Source: Candidatus Coatesbacteria bacterium RBG_13_66_14
GTDB lineage: Bacteria; RBG-13-66-14
NCBI GenBank assembly: GCA_001774505.1
Contig: MFAF01000132.1
Coordinates: forward strand, 1 to 9,038
Length of the DNA stretch: 9,038 nucleotides
Reading direction: 5' to 3'
Numbering within the stretch: position 1 is the first letter of the stretch; each line of letters opens with the position of its first letter. Both the position numbers and the translations under genes were made by a program. This document shows, in pieces, positions 1 to 6,201 of this stretch. The notes beneath the pieces are model-generated. The model saw only the letters and a list, made by a program, of their open reading frames with translations, ran no database searches and was not told where the DNA came from.

Positions 1-1262
1 ACATTGCCTACAAGGTTGAGTACGAAGGTGACATACTCTTAGGCTACACGCGCTGGAACCCGATAACGGATGAGCGGCTCGATATCAGAGGTATTAAGGT
101 AACCCATCCCCAAGTGAATGATCAGCAACTCGATGATAACTGGGACATTGAGGTTGATTCCGAAGGAAACGCCCACATCTTCTTCGACCAGTCTCTCAAC
201 TTCGAGTATGCAAACCCGATTTCAATTGAAACCTGTTGGGCAAAGGTTCCCTTTGATTCCGAGGGTGATTGTGAGTCGAAGATATTGTCGCGATTCATCA
301 TCGATAACTTCGATGATAGGGCAATAAGAGGGACCATCGACGATGATGATTTGATACACATGATTTGGGCGGGGATGCTTGATTATGTGCAAGGGTGGAT
401 CTACTACTCAATGGATACGGATGGAGACGAGGTAACAGGTTACAAAAAAGCTTTCGCTCCCCCATGGGACACTGACTTAGGTAATACAAACACCGAATAT
501 AATAATGGAAATATAGCCGTAGTTGGTTTCAACAGCGATCGTCTTGTCTTTGGACGAACAGACCTTGAAGGGGAAATTTACGAAGATATAGATTATATAA
601 GTGATGAGGTTATTCATTCGCCATACTACGATGAGATTCGGTTTATTCATCACAACAACGGTTTTGTCTGCATTGTATGGCCGGATGATCACGACCTCTG
701 GTATATGTACACCCTTGACGGCTTTGCCGTTGATGATCCCAACCTAAATGCTGACATCAAAGACGACGGCATCCTCATCTCCTGGTGCGAGGAGGGTGAG
801 TTCATCGGCTCCACCTGGCGCTTGGAGCGTGATGGGGAGCGCCTAGTCAACCTCTCCGGCGACGCCCTCTACCGCTACCTCGACCGCGACGCCGAGCCAA
901 ACGTAACCCACCTCTACACCCTCGAAGCCGTGCTCCCCGATGGCTCCATCCGGCGCTTCGGTCCCGTGGAGGCCGCCTGGCCGGGACCGGACTCTGACCG
1001 CTTCACCCTCTACACTCCCTACCCATGCCCGGCGACGGACCGGGTGACCTTCGGCTACTACCTCCCGGAGGACACAAGAAACGTAGAGCTCTCGCTCTAC
1101 GACCTTTCGGGCCGGCTCGTGGAATCCTCCGTGAACGTTCCCACCGCCCCCGGCCGCCATGAAATCAACTACGACGCCTCGGCACTTCCCCCCGGCGTGT
1201 ACCTCGTCCGCCTTGCCGCCGACGCGAGTAATCTCACCCGGCGGGTGGTCATCGCGCGGTAG
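1..1262 (+). CDS. Secreted protein with FnIII-like and T9SS-like C-terminal sorting domain (5' end missing)
   Basis: The reading frame is open from base 3 to the TAG at 1260-1262, so the gene starts outside the window; the GTG at 114 is an internal codon, not a convincing start. About 419 residues are visible. The first 240 or so are rich in Asp, Tyr and Trp with recurring patterns such as 'DSEGNAHIFF' and 'DDDDLIHMIW', suggestive of a beta-propeller or BNR-like repeat fold, but I do not recognise a family. Near base 760 a fibronectin-III-like module begins ('DDGILISW', then 'YLDRDAEPN'). From about base 1010 follows a sorting domain: 'YTPYPCPATDRV', 'LSLYDLSGRLV', 'LPPGVYLVRL' and a basic end 'RRVVIAR'. 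This matches the T9SS type A/FlgD-Ig-like C-terminal domains that direct export and surface attachment in FCB-type bacteria. The 5' part is much more AT-rich than the 3' part. The cell-surface role is inferred; the ligand or substrate is unknown. Confidence 0.85.
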   Translation, partial: IAYKVEYEGDILLGYTRWNPITDERLDIRGIKVTHPQVNDQQLDDNWDIEVDSEGNAHIFFDQSLNFEYANPISIETCWAKVPFDSEGDCESKILSRFIIDNFDDRAIRGTIDDDDLIHMIWAGMLDYVQGWIYYSMDTDGDEVTGYKKAFAPPWDTDLGNTNTEYNNGNIAVVGFNSDRLVFGRTDLEGEIYEDIDYISDEVIHSPYYDEIRFIHHNNGFVCIVWPDDHDLWYMYTLDGFAVDDPNLNADIKDDGILISWCEEGEFIGSTWRLERDGERLVNLSGDALYRYLDRDAEPNVTHLYTLEAVLPDGSIRRFGPVEAAWPGPDSDRFTLYTPYPCPATDRVTFGYYLPEDTRNVELSLYDLSGRLVESSVNVPTAPGRHEINYDASALPPGVYLVRLAADASNLTRRVVIAR

Positions 1263-1277
1263 CTCCAAATTGCCGTA

Positions 1278-1301
1278 GGGCGGGGGCTCTGTACCCCGCC
1301 C
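1278..1301 (+). terminator. GC-rich hairpin just after the first gene, possible terminator
   Basis: GGGCGGGG (1278-1285) pairs perfectly with CCCCGCCC (1294-1301) around an 8-base loop, 16 bases past the stop codon of the upstream gene. It is followed by 'ttatta' and not by a clean T-run, so it may slow or end transcription, or it may simply be part of the repeat element. Confidence 0.4.
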
Positions 1302-1320
1302 TTATTACCCCTCTCCCTCG

Positions 1321-1343
1321 CCCTCCCCCCAAAGGGGGGAGGG
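1321..1343. repeat. Perfect 10-bp inverted repeat with 3-base loop
   Basis: CCCTCCCCCC (1321-1330), loop AAA, GGGGGGAGGG (1334-1343). It is a pure purine/pyrimidine stem inside the intergenic element. No T-run follows, so it is not a typical terminator. Confidence 0.7.
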
Positions 1344-1369
1344 GACATGCGGTAGCCCTCACCCCCATC

Positions 1370-1392
1370 CCCTCTCCCACACTGGGAGAGGG
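1370..1392. repeat. Second perfect 10-bp inverted repeat with 3-base loop
   Basis: CCCTCTCCCA (1370-1379), loop CAC, TGGGAGAGGG (1383-1392). Its design is similar to the hairpin at 1321-1343 (pyrimidine arm, 3-base loop, purine arm), suggesting a repeated structural unit. Confidence 0.7.
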
Positions 1393-1449
1393 AAATACAT
1401 ACGGCGGCACGTGGAAGGACCGCCCTACATCGTTTAATTGCCGTAGGAC

Positions 1450-1475
1450 GGGGGTTTGAGTGCCCCCTCTTTTTT
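1450..1475 (+). terminator. Candidate intrinsic terminator for the + strand
   Basis: GGGGG (1450-1454) can pair with CCCCC (1463-1467) and is followed by tctttttt (1468-1475), the hairpin plus T-run layout of a rho-independent terminator on the + strand. The stem is only 5 bp, so strength is doubtful. It would stop read-through from the first gene into the convergent gene ending at 1492. Confidence 0.45.
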
Positions 1476-1491
1476 CATTGTGTATTCTTGG

Positions 1492-3573
1492 TTATCGGCT
1501 GATGATTAGACGCTTGACGAGTGCATCTTCAGCAGTTTTCAAGCGGTACAGATAAACACCGCTCTGGGACAAGGAGCAGTCCCAGACGACCTCGTGCCGA
1601 CCGGCGGTCACCTCGCCATTCACCAGCGTCGCCACCCGCCGCCCCGCCAGGTCGTAAACCGCCAGCTCCATCGGCCCATCGTCCGGCAAGGTGAATGCGA
1701 TAGTTACCGTATCCGACGCCGGCGAAGGGTAGGGCTCGCTCAAAGACAAGGCCAGCCCCTCAGGCTCGATGCGCACCGCCTCCGTGGGGCCGAGGCGGCA
1801 GACCGTCCCGTCGGCCTCGGTAACATCCAGCCAGTAGCGGTAATCCACTCCCGGCTCAACACCGCGGTCCAAGTAGAGCGTCGCTGAGCCGGGGAGGGCA
1901 TCGGCGTGGAGCGGTGCAATCTCGCCATCCACTTCCCGCAGTACCTGGATCCATGAAGGGATATCGCCGGTAACCGTCCAGTTTACTAAAATACCGTTAT
2001 CGGTCGAATCGGCCGACAATTCCGCGAGCTCGACGCCCACGCCAGACCAGTAGATAATGATATATTCGAATGTGGGGTTGGCTTCATTGTCGTAGGAGTC
2101 CAGCGTTATTTGATACTGGAAGTAGCGTTTCCCGTCGGCGATGTAATCCGACAGGTCGTCGCCGGAAGAATCCACTTCGGTCCAGGTTCCCATTTGACCG
2201 GGAGCGCTACCGGCGCGGACCTCGACGGTGAGGCTGGTTTCGGCGGGCACGTCCGCAGTCCACCGTATAATGCCCCACACAGGTTGGGTTTCCGTGTCCA
2301 GAATCGAACTCTTCAACCAGCCCGTGGAGGCAATCCCGATCAACTCCCACCAGGATATGGGGTCGTTACCCCAGACCGCGCCCGCGACATCGAGAGCTTC
2401 GTCGCCGTTGATATCAGCTGCGTAAACGCTAGCGGCGCTGATAACATCACCATCTACCAGGTGGATGGTCCAGGAAGTCCCCGAGCCGTCGTCGTTTTCC
2501 CACCAGATGATGTCATAAGAACTGGAAGCCGCGCAGAGACCATCTATATCGTCATCGCCGTCGATGTCGGCGGCGTAGGCGGAACAAGCACCGCCAATTC
2601 CGTGAGATATGGAGTGTTTGGTCCAGGTGGAGCCCGAGCCGTCAAGGTTCTCCCACCAGGCGATTTCGTCATCCCAGGATGATGTGCCGATGATATCGAG
2701 GTCCTCGTCGCCGTCCACGTCGGCGGCGTAAACCGAGCTGGCCTGGATGACTTGATCTACATGATGCGCCGTCCAGGACGTACCCGAACCGTCGGTGTTT
2801 TCCCACCAGGTGATGTCATACCCGTATAAGGCAGCGCCGAGGATGTCCGTGTCATCGTCGCCGTCAACGTCAGCCGCATGGACCGAGTATGGACAGTCGT
2901 AACCGGATTGAACCGCGTGCTCGGTCCAGCTCATGCCCGAGCCGTCCGTGTTCTCCCACCATGTAACCTCGTCGGCCTCGGAAGCCGCGCCGAGAACATC
3001 CAGGTCGTCGTCGCCGTCAAAATCCGCGGCGTAAGCACAGCTGGCGCCGTCGAAGGCGCCGTCCACTTCGTGCTCAAGCCAGCCGCCTCCCGTACCGTCG
3101 TTCTCCCACCATACGATGTCACCACAATCCAGGCCGGCACCGAGGATATCGAGGTCGTCGTCTCCGTCGATGTCCGCGGCGTGAACCGAGTAAGCTCCGT
3201 CGAAGTCGCCGTCCACCGTGTGTCTGGTCCAGGATGTTCCCAAACCGTTTCGATTCTCCCACCAGGCGATGTCGTCGGCACCCCAGGCCGCTCCCAAGAT
3301 GTCCACATCCTCATCGTCGTCTATATCGGCGGCGTAAACGTCAATGGCGTATTCGAAATCGCTGGCGACAAGATGCTCGACGGATTCATAAACGAGTGAA
3401 AACTCTCCCCACGTCGTGTAGTAGTCGATGTTTTCAGAACTGGCAAAATAGTAGGACCAATCTGTGACGGGACCCGGCACGCCGCCGCCGCCGGCCCACT
3501 CGGTTTGAGCGGCGCTATCGGCGGATGCGCTGATTGCCAAACCAAGTAGGAGGCAAGAGAGAATCTTTCTCAT
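1492..3573 (-). CDS. Secreted FG-GAP/VCBS-repeat protein with T9SS-like sorting domain
   Basis: This 693-residue protein starts at the ATG at 3573, because GGAGG lies 8 bases upstream (3582-3586); an in-frame TTG at 3588 overlaps that Shine-Dalgarno site and is unlikely. Residues 1 to about 18 form a signal peptide (MRKI, hydrophobic core, ASA cut site). Residues 79-423 are seven repeats of about 51 residues, each with a DxDxDxDxD-type calcium loop such as 'DIDGDDDLD', then 'WWEN' and 'SWTxH'; this is the FG-GAP/VCBS pattern of beta-propeller surface proteins. Residues 424-512 form an unassigned beta domain ('PVWGIIRWTADVP', 'FQYQITL'). Residues 513-612 are FnIII-like, and 613-693 are a sorting domain ('SEPYPSPASDTV', 'LAVYDLAGRRVATL', 'SGVYLYRLKT', 'KRLIISR'). 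The last two modules resemble those of the convergent gene upstream. The likely role is a calcium-stabilised, exported or surface-anchored adhesin-like or structural protein; the partner is unknown. It has its own promoter and appears monocistronic. Confidence 0.9.
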   Translation of the reverse strand: MRKILSCLLLGLAISASADSAAQTEWAGGGGVPGPVTDWSYYFASSENIDYYTTWGEFSLVYESVEHLVASDFEYAIDVYAADIDDDEDVDILGAAWGADDIAWWENRNGLGTSWTRHTVDGDFDGAYSVHAADIDGDDDLDILGAGLDCGDIVWWENDGTGGGWLEHEVDGAFDGASCAYAADFDGDDDLDVLGAASEADEVTWWENTDGSGMSWTEHAVQSGYDCPYSVHAADVDGDDDTDILGAALYGYDITWWENTDGSGTSWTAHHVDQVIQASSVYAADVDGDEDLDIIGTSSWDDEIAWWENLDGSGSTWTKHSISHGIGGACSAYAADIDGDDDIDGLCAASSSYDIIWWENDDGSGTSWTIHLVDGDVISAASVYAADINGDEALDVAGAVWGNDPISWWELIGIASTGWLKSSILDTETQPVWGIIRWTADVPAETSLTVEVRAGSAPGQMGTWTEVDSSGDDLSDYIADGKRYFQYQITLDSYDNEANPTFEYIIIYWSGVGVELAELSADSTDNGILVNWTVTGDIPSWIQVLREVDGEIAPLHADALPGSATLYLDRGVEPGVDYRYWLDVTEADGTVCRLGPTEAVRIEPEGLALSLSEPYPSPASDTVTIAFTLPDDGPMELAVYDLAGRRVATLVNGEVTAGRHEVVWDCSLSQSGVYLYRLKTAEDALVKRLIISR
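2305..3339 (-). repeat. Seven tandem ~150-bp repeats coding FG-GAP/VCBS-like units
   Basis: The gene carries seven in-frame units of 50 or 51 codons, with a shorter last one (about 41). Each opens with V/A-Y/H-AAD and a DxDxDxDxD acidic loop, then a hydrophobic strand and WWE(N). In the seventh unit the loop is weakened to 'DINGDEALD' and the 'ENTDGSG' segment is replaced. Seven blades would suit a closed seven-bladed propeller; that is inference from the count. Confidence 0.8.
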
Positions 3574-3581
3574 TAAAAAAA

Positions 3582-3586
3582 CCTCC
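3582..3586 (-). promoter_or_regulatory. Shine-Dalgarno site deciding the start of the repeat protein
   Basis: GGAGG on the minus strand lies 8 bases before the ATG at 3573, with a T-rich spacer. It rules for the ATG over the in-frame TTG at 3588, which it overlaps. Confidence 0.75.
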
Positions 3587-3606
3587 AATTTGTACTACAC
3601 ACCAAA

Positions 3607-3636
3607 ATTATAAACTTATTTTGTTGATGTTGCCAC
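3607..3636 (-). promoter_or_regulatory. Sigma-70-type promoter of the repeat-protein gene
   Basis: A perfect TATAAT -10 box lies at 3607-3612 (minus strand). A weak -35 GTGGCA (4 of 6 matches to TTGACA) is at 3631-3636, with an 18-base spacer. The start of transcription would be near 3600, giving a leader of about 27 bases before the ATG at 3573. The region is AT-rich compared with its surroundings. Confidence 0.55.
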
Positions 3637-3665
3637 CGTAGAAAGAGAACGAGCCGGTAAAGCCT

Positions 3666-3690
3666 GAGCCCCCTTTGGGGCTCTTATTTG
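3666..3690 (+). terminator. Hairpin with T-rich tail, candidate terminator
   Basis: GAGCCCC (3666-3672) pairs perfectly with GGGGCTC (3677-3683) around a 4-base loop, followed by ttatttg. On the + strand this fits an intrinsic terminator, although no + strand gene lies upstream. Read on the minus strand it lies downstream of the tRNA fragment at 3713-3745 but is followed by aggcttta, a weak tail. It could act in both directions. Confidence 0.45.
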
Positions 3691-3712
3691 AGTATTGAAG
3701 GCGTTACATAAT

Positions 3713-3745
3713 ATTCGACTGCTCTGCCAGCTGAGCTACAGCGGC
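3713..3745 (-). pseudogene. 5' half of a tRNA gene (tRNA remnant)
   Basis: Read on the minus strand, the segment matches the 5' half of a tRNA: a 7-base acceptor strand GCCGCTG (3745-3739), T8 A9, D-stem GCTC (3736-3733), D-loop AGCTGGCA with the G18G19 pair, D-stem GAGC (3724-3721), A26, and then GTCGA as an anticodon-stem strand. Downstream I find no matching anticodon 3' strand, no T-arm (GGTTCGAAYCC-like) and no CAGCGGC acceptor strand. The gene is therefore truncated around the anticodon loop and its identity cannot be stated. A tRNA-type promoter sits directly upstream. Possible origins are deletion, recombination at a mobile-element attachment site, or conversion to a small non-coding RNA; none is proven. 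Confidence 0.7.
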
Positions 3746-3754
3746 GCGCGGGGT

Positions 3755-3783
3755 ACTGTAACACCGCCGGTGGATTGGGTCAA
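3755..3783 (-). promoter_or_regulatory. Stable-RNA-type promoter of the tRNA remnant
   Basis: On the minus strand TTGACC (3778-3783, 5 of 6 to consensus) and TACAGT (3755-3760, 4 of 6) are 17 bases apart, with an extended -10 TGT just before the -10 box. A GC-rich discriminator (accccgcgc, 3746-3754) leads straight into the tRNA 5' end at 3745. A GC-rich discriminator is typical of stringently controlled rRNA and tRNA promoters. Confidence 0.6.
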
Positions 3784-4038
3784 GATGCCATCAGACACCC
3801 TCAAATCGCCCAGGAGAGGAGATTATAGTGAAAGAACGGAAGACCATGATTTTTTAATTAATCGGATCACCATGATTTCCAGGCAGTTACGCCATCTCGG
3901 GTAGTGAGGTGGTTCATTTGTATTTAAGATTACTTATAGTGGTGATAATTGTTTTCATACGCGCAGGAGTGGACCGTAGGTCAGGTTGTTCGACGAACAA
4001 CAGACGAGGGTATCCCACAAATGAGGGGGTGGACCGGG
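3784..4038. other. Gene-free spacer between the tRNA remnant and trkH
   Basis: No credible gene lies here on either strand. It contains an AT-rich stretch (about 3850-3955), a 10-base direct repeat accatgattt (3843-3852 and 3869-3878), and a purine-rich GGAGAGGAG in front of a GTG at 3829 whose frame ends after only nine codons. It may be decayed sequence. Confidence 0.5.
3980..4005. repeat. Inverted repeat downstream of the trk operon
   Basis: GTTGTT (3985-3990) pairs with AACAAC (3996-4001) around CGACG, and outer GTC (3980-3982) pairs with GAC (4003-4005). It lies about 35 bases beyond the trkH stop codon. No T-run follows on the minus strand, so it is only a possible rho-independent or RNA-stabilising 3' structure. 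Confidence 0.4.
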
Positions 4039-5535
4039 TCACCCGCGGGCGGGACGGGAGCGGATCAGGCGGGGGACGTCCCGGATGAGCTTGAAGACAC
4101 CTAAGAAGATGACAAAGAACTCAAGGCGGCCCAGGAACATCCCCAGGGTTTCCGTCCACAGCACCGCCGGCGGGGCGCCGGGCAGGGTGACTCCGACGGA
4201 AAGACCCACCGTACCGAGCGCCGAGGCGAACTCGAAGAGTGAATCGCGCAGGGAATAGCCGTGGGCGACGAGGATGAGTGTGCCCACGAGGTAGGTCAAG
4301 AGGTAAAGGGTGACGAAGGCGCCGATCTGCCGCAGGCGGTCATCCTGGATGAAAACCCGCTGCTCGCCCTCCCACACGGCGTGCTCGATGACGGCGGAGC
4401 GGGGAAGGAAGGGGCGCTTGATCTCCCAGACCAACGCCTTGAAAAGGAGGTACACCCGCATCTGCTTGATACCGCCGGCGGTGGAGCAGGTGCCGCCGCC
4501 GATCAGCATCAGGGCAATCATGATCAGGATGCCGAGACCGTTCCAGCCTCCGTAGCCTACGGTGGCGAAACCGGTGGTGGTGAGGGCCGTGACTGACTCG
4601 AAGGCGGCGACCCTCAGCGCCTTGCCTAAGGTGGGATAGAGCGCGAGGGTGGTGCCTAGGAGCAGCAGGATGATACAGACCGGCAGCACCACAGCCTGCA
4701 GCCGGACCTCCCCGTTGCGCATCACGGTGCGCAGCCGGCCGTGCATCAGGTGATAGGAGGTGACGAAGCTCAGGTTGCCGGCGATCATCAACACGATTGT
4801 GATGGCCTCGATCAACGGGGAATTCCAGTAGCCGTAACTCTCCGGATGGGTGCCGAACCCGCCGGTGGAGAGGGCGGCGAAGGTGTGGTTGACGGCGTCG
4901 AAGAGGCTCATCCCCGCCAAGGTAAGAGTCGTAATCCCGATCACGTTGTAGATGGCGTAGATCAGGAGCACCAGGCGGGCGGAGCGGCGCACGTGTGGCA
5001 CGAGTTGCTCGCGGCCCTCGGCGGAGGAGACGCTGGGGCCCGTCGGCCCGGTGAGGGCGGAAAGCATGATGATCGCCAGCCCCGCGCCGCCGGAGAGCTG
5101 CATCAGACTGCGCCAGAAGAGGATCAGCGGCCCGGCCTGGGTCACGTCCACCACCGAGAGGCCGGTTGTGGTCCAGCCGCTGACGCTCTCGAAGACGGCC
5201 TGGGTGAAGTTGAGGCCGTTGCCGATCATCAGGGGCACCGCCGAGGCCAGACAGGCGCCGACCCAGCTTAAGAGGACTATCACCCCGCCTTCCGTGAAGG
5301 AGAGGTCGAGGGGCTCCCGGGGACGCAGCCCGCGCCAGAGCGCGAGCCCCAGGGCGCAGAAGGCCAGCCCCGGATAGAGGAATGCGGCGGCCCGGGGAGC
5401 ATCCTCCGGATAGAACAGCAACAGCGCCAGCGGGACCAGCATCAGGGCGCCCACCATCGCCCACACGGCCCCGGTGAGGGAGAGGATGGCCCGGTAGCGC
5501 AGCCGCAGTGAACTACTTTCCAGTATCGTTTCCAA
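4039..5535 (-). CDS. trkH: TrkH/KtrB-family potassium uptake transmembrane subunit
   Basis: This 498-residue integral membrane protein is close to the 483 residues of E. coli TrkH. It forms the K+-conducting pore of the Trk system in the inner membrane. Four M1-P-M2 units are visible through their filter loops: TTTGL (122-126), STGGF (223-227), TTTGF (319-323) and GTVGL (441-445). The loop GGGTCSTAGGIK (347-358) matches the conserved intramembrane gate region after the third pore, and 'GMFLGRLEFF' near 465-474 is the conserved C-terminal RLE motif. Translation must begin at or after TTG 5535, because an in-frame TGA (the stop of the upstream trkA) lies just before it; GGAG at 5545-5548, 9 bases upstream, supports this TTG. 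The 3-base gap to the upstream RCK gene implies translational coupling. It is the last gene of the operon. Whether it is Na+- or H+-coupled cannot be read from the sequence. Confidence 0.95.
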   Translation of the reverse strand: METILESSSLRLRYRAILSLTGAVWAMVGALMLVPLALLLFYPEDAPRAAAFLYPGLAFCALGLALWRGLRPREPLDLSFTEGGVIVLLSWVGACLASAVPLMIGNGLNFTQAVFESVSGWTTTGLSVVDVTQAGPLILFWRSLMQLSGGAGLAIIMLSALTGPTGPSVSSAEGREQLVPHVRRSARLVLLIYAIYNVIGITTLTLAGMSLFDAVNHTFAALSTGGFGTHPESYGYWNSPLIEAITIVLMIAGNLSFVTSYHLMHGRLRTVMRNGEVRLQAVVLPVCIILLLLGTTLALYPTLGKALRVAAFESVTALTTTGFATVGYGGWNGLGILIMIALMLIGGGTCSTAGGIKQMRVYLLFKALVWEIKRPFLPRSAVIEHAVWEGEQRVFIQDDRLRQIGAFVTLYLLTYLVGTLILVAHGYSLRDSLFEFASALGTVGLSVGVTLPGAPPAVLWTETLGMFLGRLEFFVIFLGVFKLIRDVPRLIRSRPARG

Positions 5536-5538
5536 GGG

Positions 5539-6201
5539 TCAGCGCTCCGGACCCAGGAGGGCGGAAAGCACCCGGCCGTGGTTGGCTGGAAGCGTGACGA
5601 CGATCAAGCGGTCACCCGGGCGAGGTTCCACCGTTCCCGCGGGAAGGATCAGGCGGCCCTCCCGCACCAGGCAGGCGACGAGGGATTCCTCCGGCAGCTC
5701 CAGCCGGCCGAGCGGCTGTTCCGTCGCCGGAGCTCCCGCGGGCAGCTCTAATTCGGTGATGTTCACCGCTCCCCCCGCCACCGGCACCAGGTTGGTGATG
5801 CCGTCCAGCGCCGAACGCTGCTCGACCAACCCGGCGATGGTCGGGGTGGGGCAAAAGGCCTCCACACCCAGACGGCGGAAGACATCTTCGTTGTCCGGGT
5901 CATTGACCAGGGCCAGTACCCGCGGGATGCCGAAGCGGAGGGCGGCGAGCTGACAGGAGACCAGATTGTCCGCGTCGCTTGAGGATACGGCGAGGAAGGC
6001 GTCGGCGCCGAGCGCCCCGGTTTCCTCTAAAAGGATCGGGTCCGCCAGCGCGCCGTGGACGACGACCGCCTTGAGGCGTTGGGCCAGTTCACGGCACTCC
6101 TCGGCACGGGGGTTGATCATCGAGACGCGCCAGCCCTTGGAGATGAAGGTCCGGCAGAGGTAGTAGAGGGTCCGCCCCGTTCCGGCCAGGATGATTCTCA
6201 T
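5539..6201 (-). CDS. trkA: TrkA/KtrA-family RCK protein (N and C domains), NAD site altered
   Basis: This 220-residue cytoplasmic protein is a candidate part of the nucleotide-responsive gating ring under TrkH. The start is the ATG at 6201: it has a GAGGAG Shine-Dalgarno site and overlaps the upstream stop by 4 bases (ATGA). A longer frame with an arginine/glycine-rich lead to 6273 lies over the upstream gene and is rejected. Residues 1-120 form a Rossmann RCK_N domain, and about 137-220 an RCK_C domain ('ITELELPAG' to 'PRPGDRLIVV'). The dinucleotide loop is GTGRTL, so the third glycine of GxGxxG is Leu12. The usual acid ending strand 2 is Asn30, and the GD of the next loop is HG (49-50). This copy may bind nucleotide differently or weakly. 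The neighbour at 6198-6650 has all the canonical residues. The arrangement resembles T. maritima TM1088A:TM1088B, a two-subunit ring (from memory). Confidence 0.92.
   Translation of the reverse strand: MRIILAGTGRTLYYLCRTFISKGWRVSMINPRAEECRELAQRLKAVVVHGALADPILLEETGALGADAFLAVSSSDADNLVSCQLAALRFGIPRVLALVNDPDNEDVFRRLGVEAFCPTPTIAGLVEQRSALDGITNLVPVAGGAVNITELELPAGAPATEQPLGRLELPEESLVACLVREGRLILPAGTVEPRPGDRLIVVTLPANHGRVLSALLGPER

Larger units (their letters stand above)
1267..1475. repeat. Hairpin-rich intergenic repeat element
   Basis: This gene-free spacer lies between two convergent genes. A 19-base unit beginning aattgccgtagg occurs at 1268-1286 and again at 1436-1454 with one mismatch (18/19), each followed by a C-run that closes a hairpin. 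The core gtagggcgg at 1275-1283 also recurs inverted as ccgccctac at 1420-1428. Between the copies are two perfect 10-bp hairpins. The region looks like a REP-like or other non-coding repeat unit that could occur elsewhere in the genome; that is inference. There is no open reading frame of note inside it. Confidence 0.6.

Noticed and set aside
843..1268. A 141-codon minus-strand frame opposite the sorting domain of the first gene
   Set aside because: It is an antisense shadow of GC-rich coding sequence; the + strand frame has clear sorting-domain motifs.
2305..3339. CRISPR-like or satellite array suggested by regular spacing
   Set aside because: The ~150-base periodicity is in frame, diverged at DNA level and encodes FG-GAP-like protein repeats; there are no short identical repeats with unique spacers.
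3812..3858. Strong purine-rich GGAGAGGAG before GTG 3829, as if starting a gene
   Set aside because: The frame stops after nine codons (VKERKTMIF) and no + strand gene follows, so it is not a leader peptide; it may be decayed sequence.
3695..3904. A 69-codon + strand reading frame across the spacer
   Set aside because: It runs antisense through the tRNA remnant and its promoter, has no Shine-Dalgarno site of note, and its composition is not protein-like.
4340..5464. A 374-codon minus-strand frame inside trkH
   Set aside because: It is Arg/Gly/His-rich out-of-frame translation of trkH with no recognisable motif.
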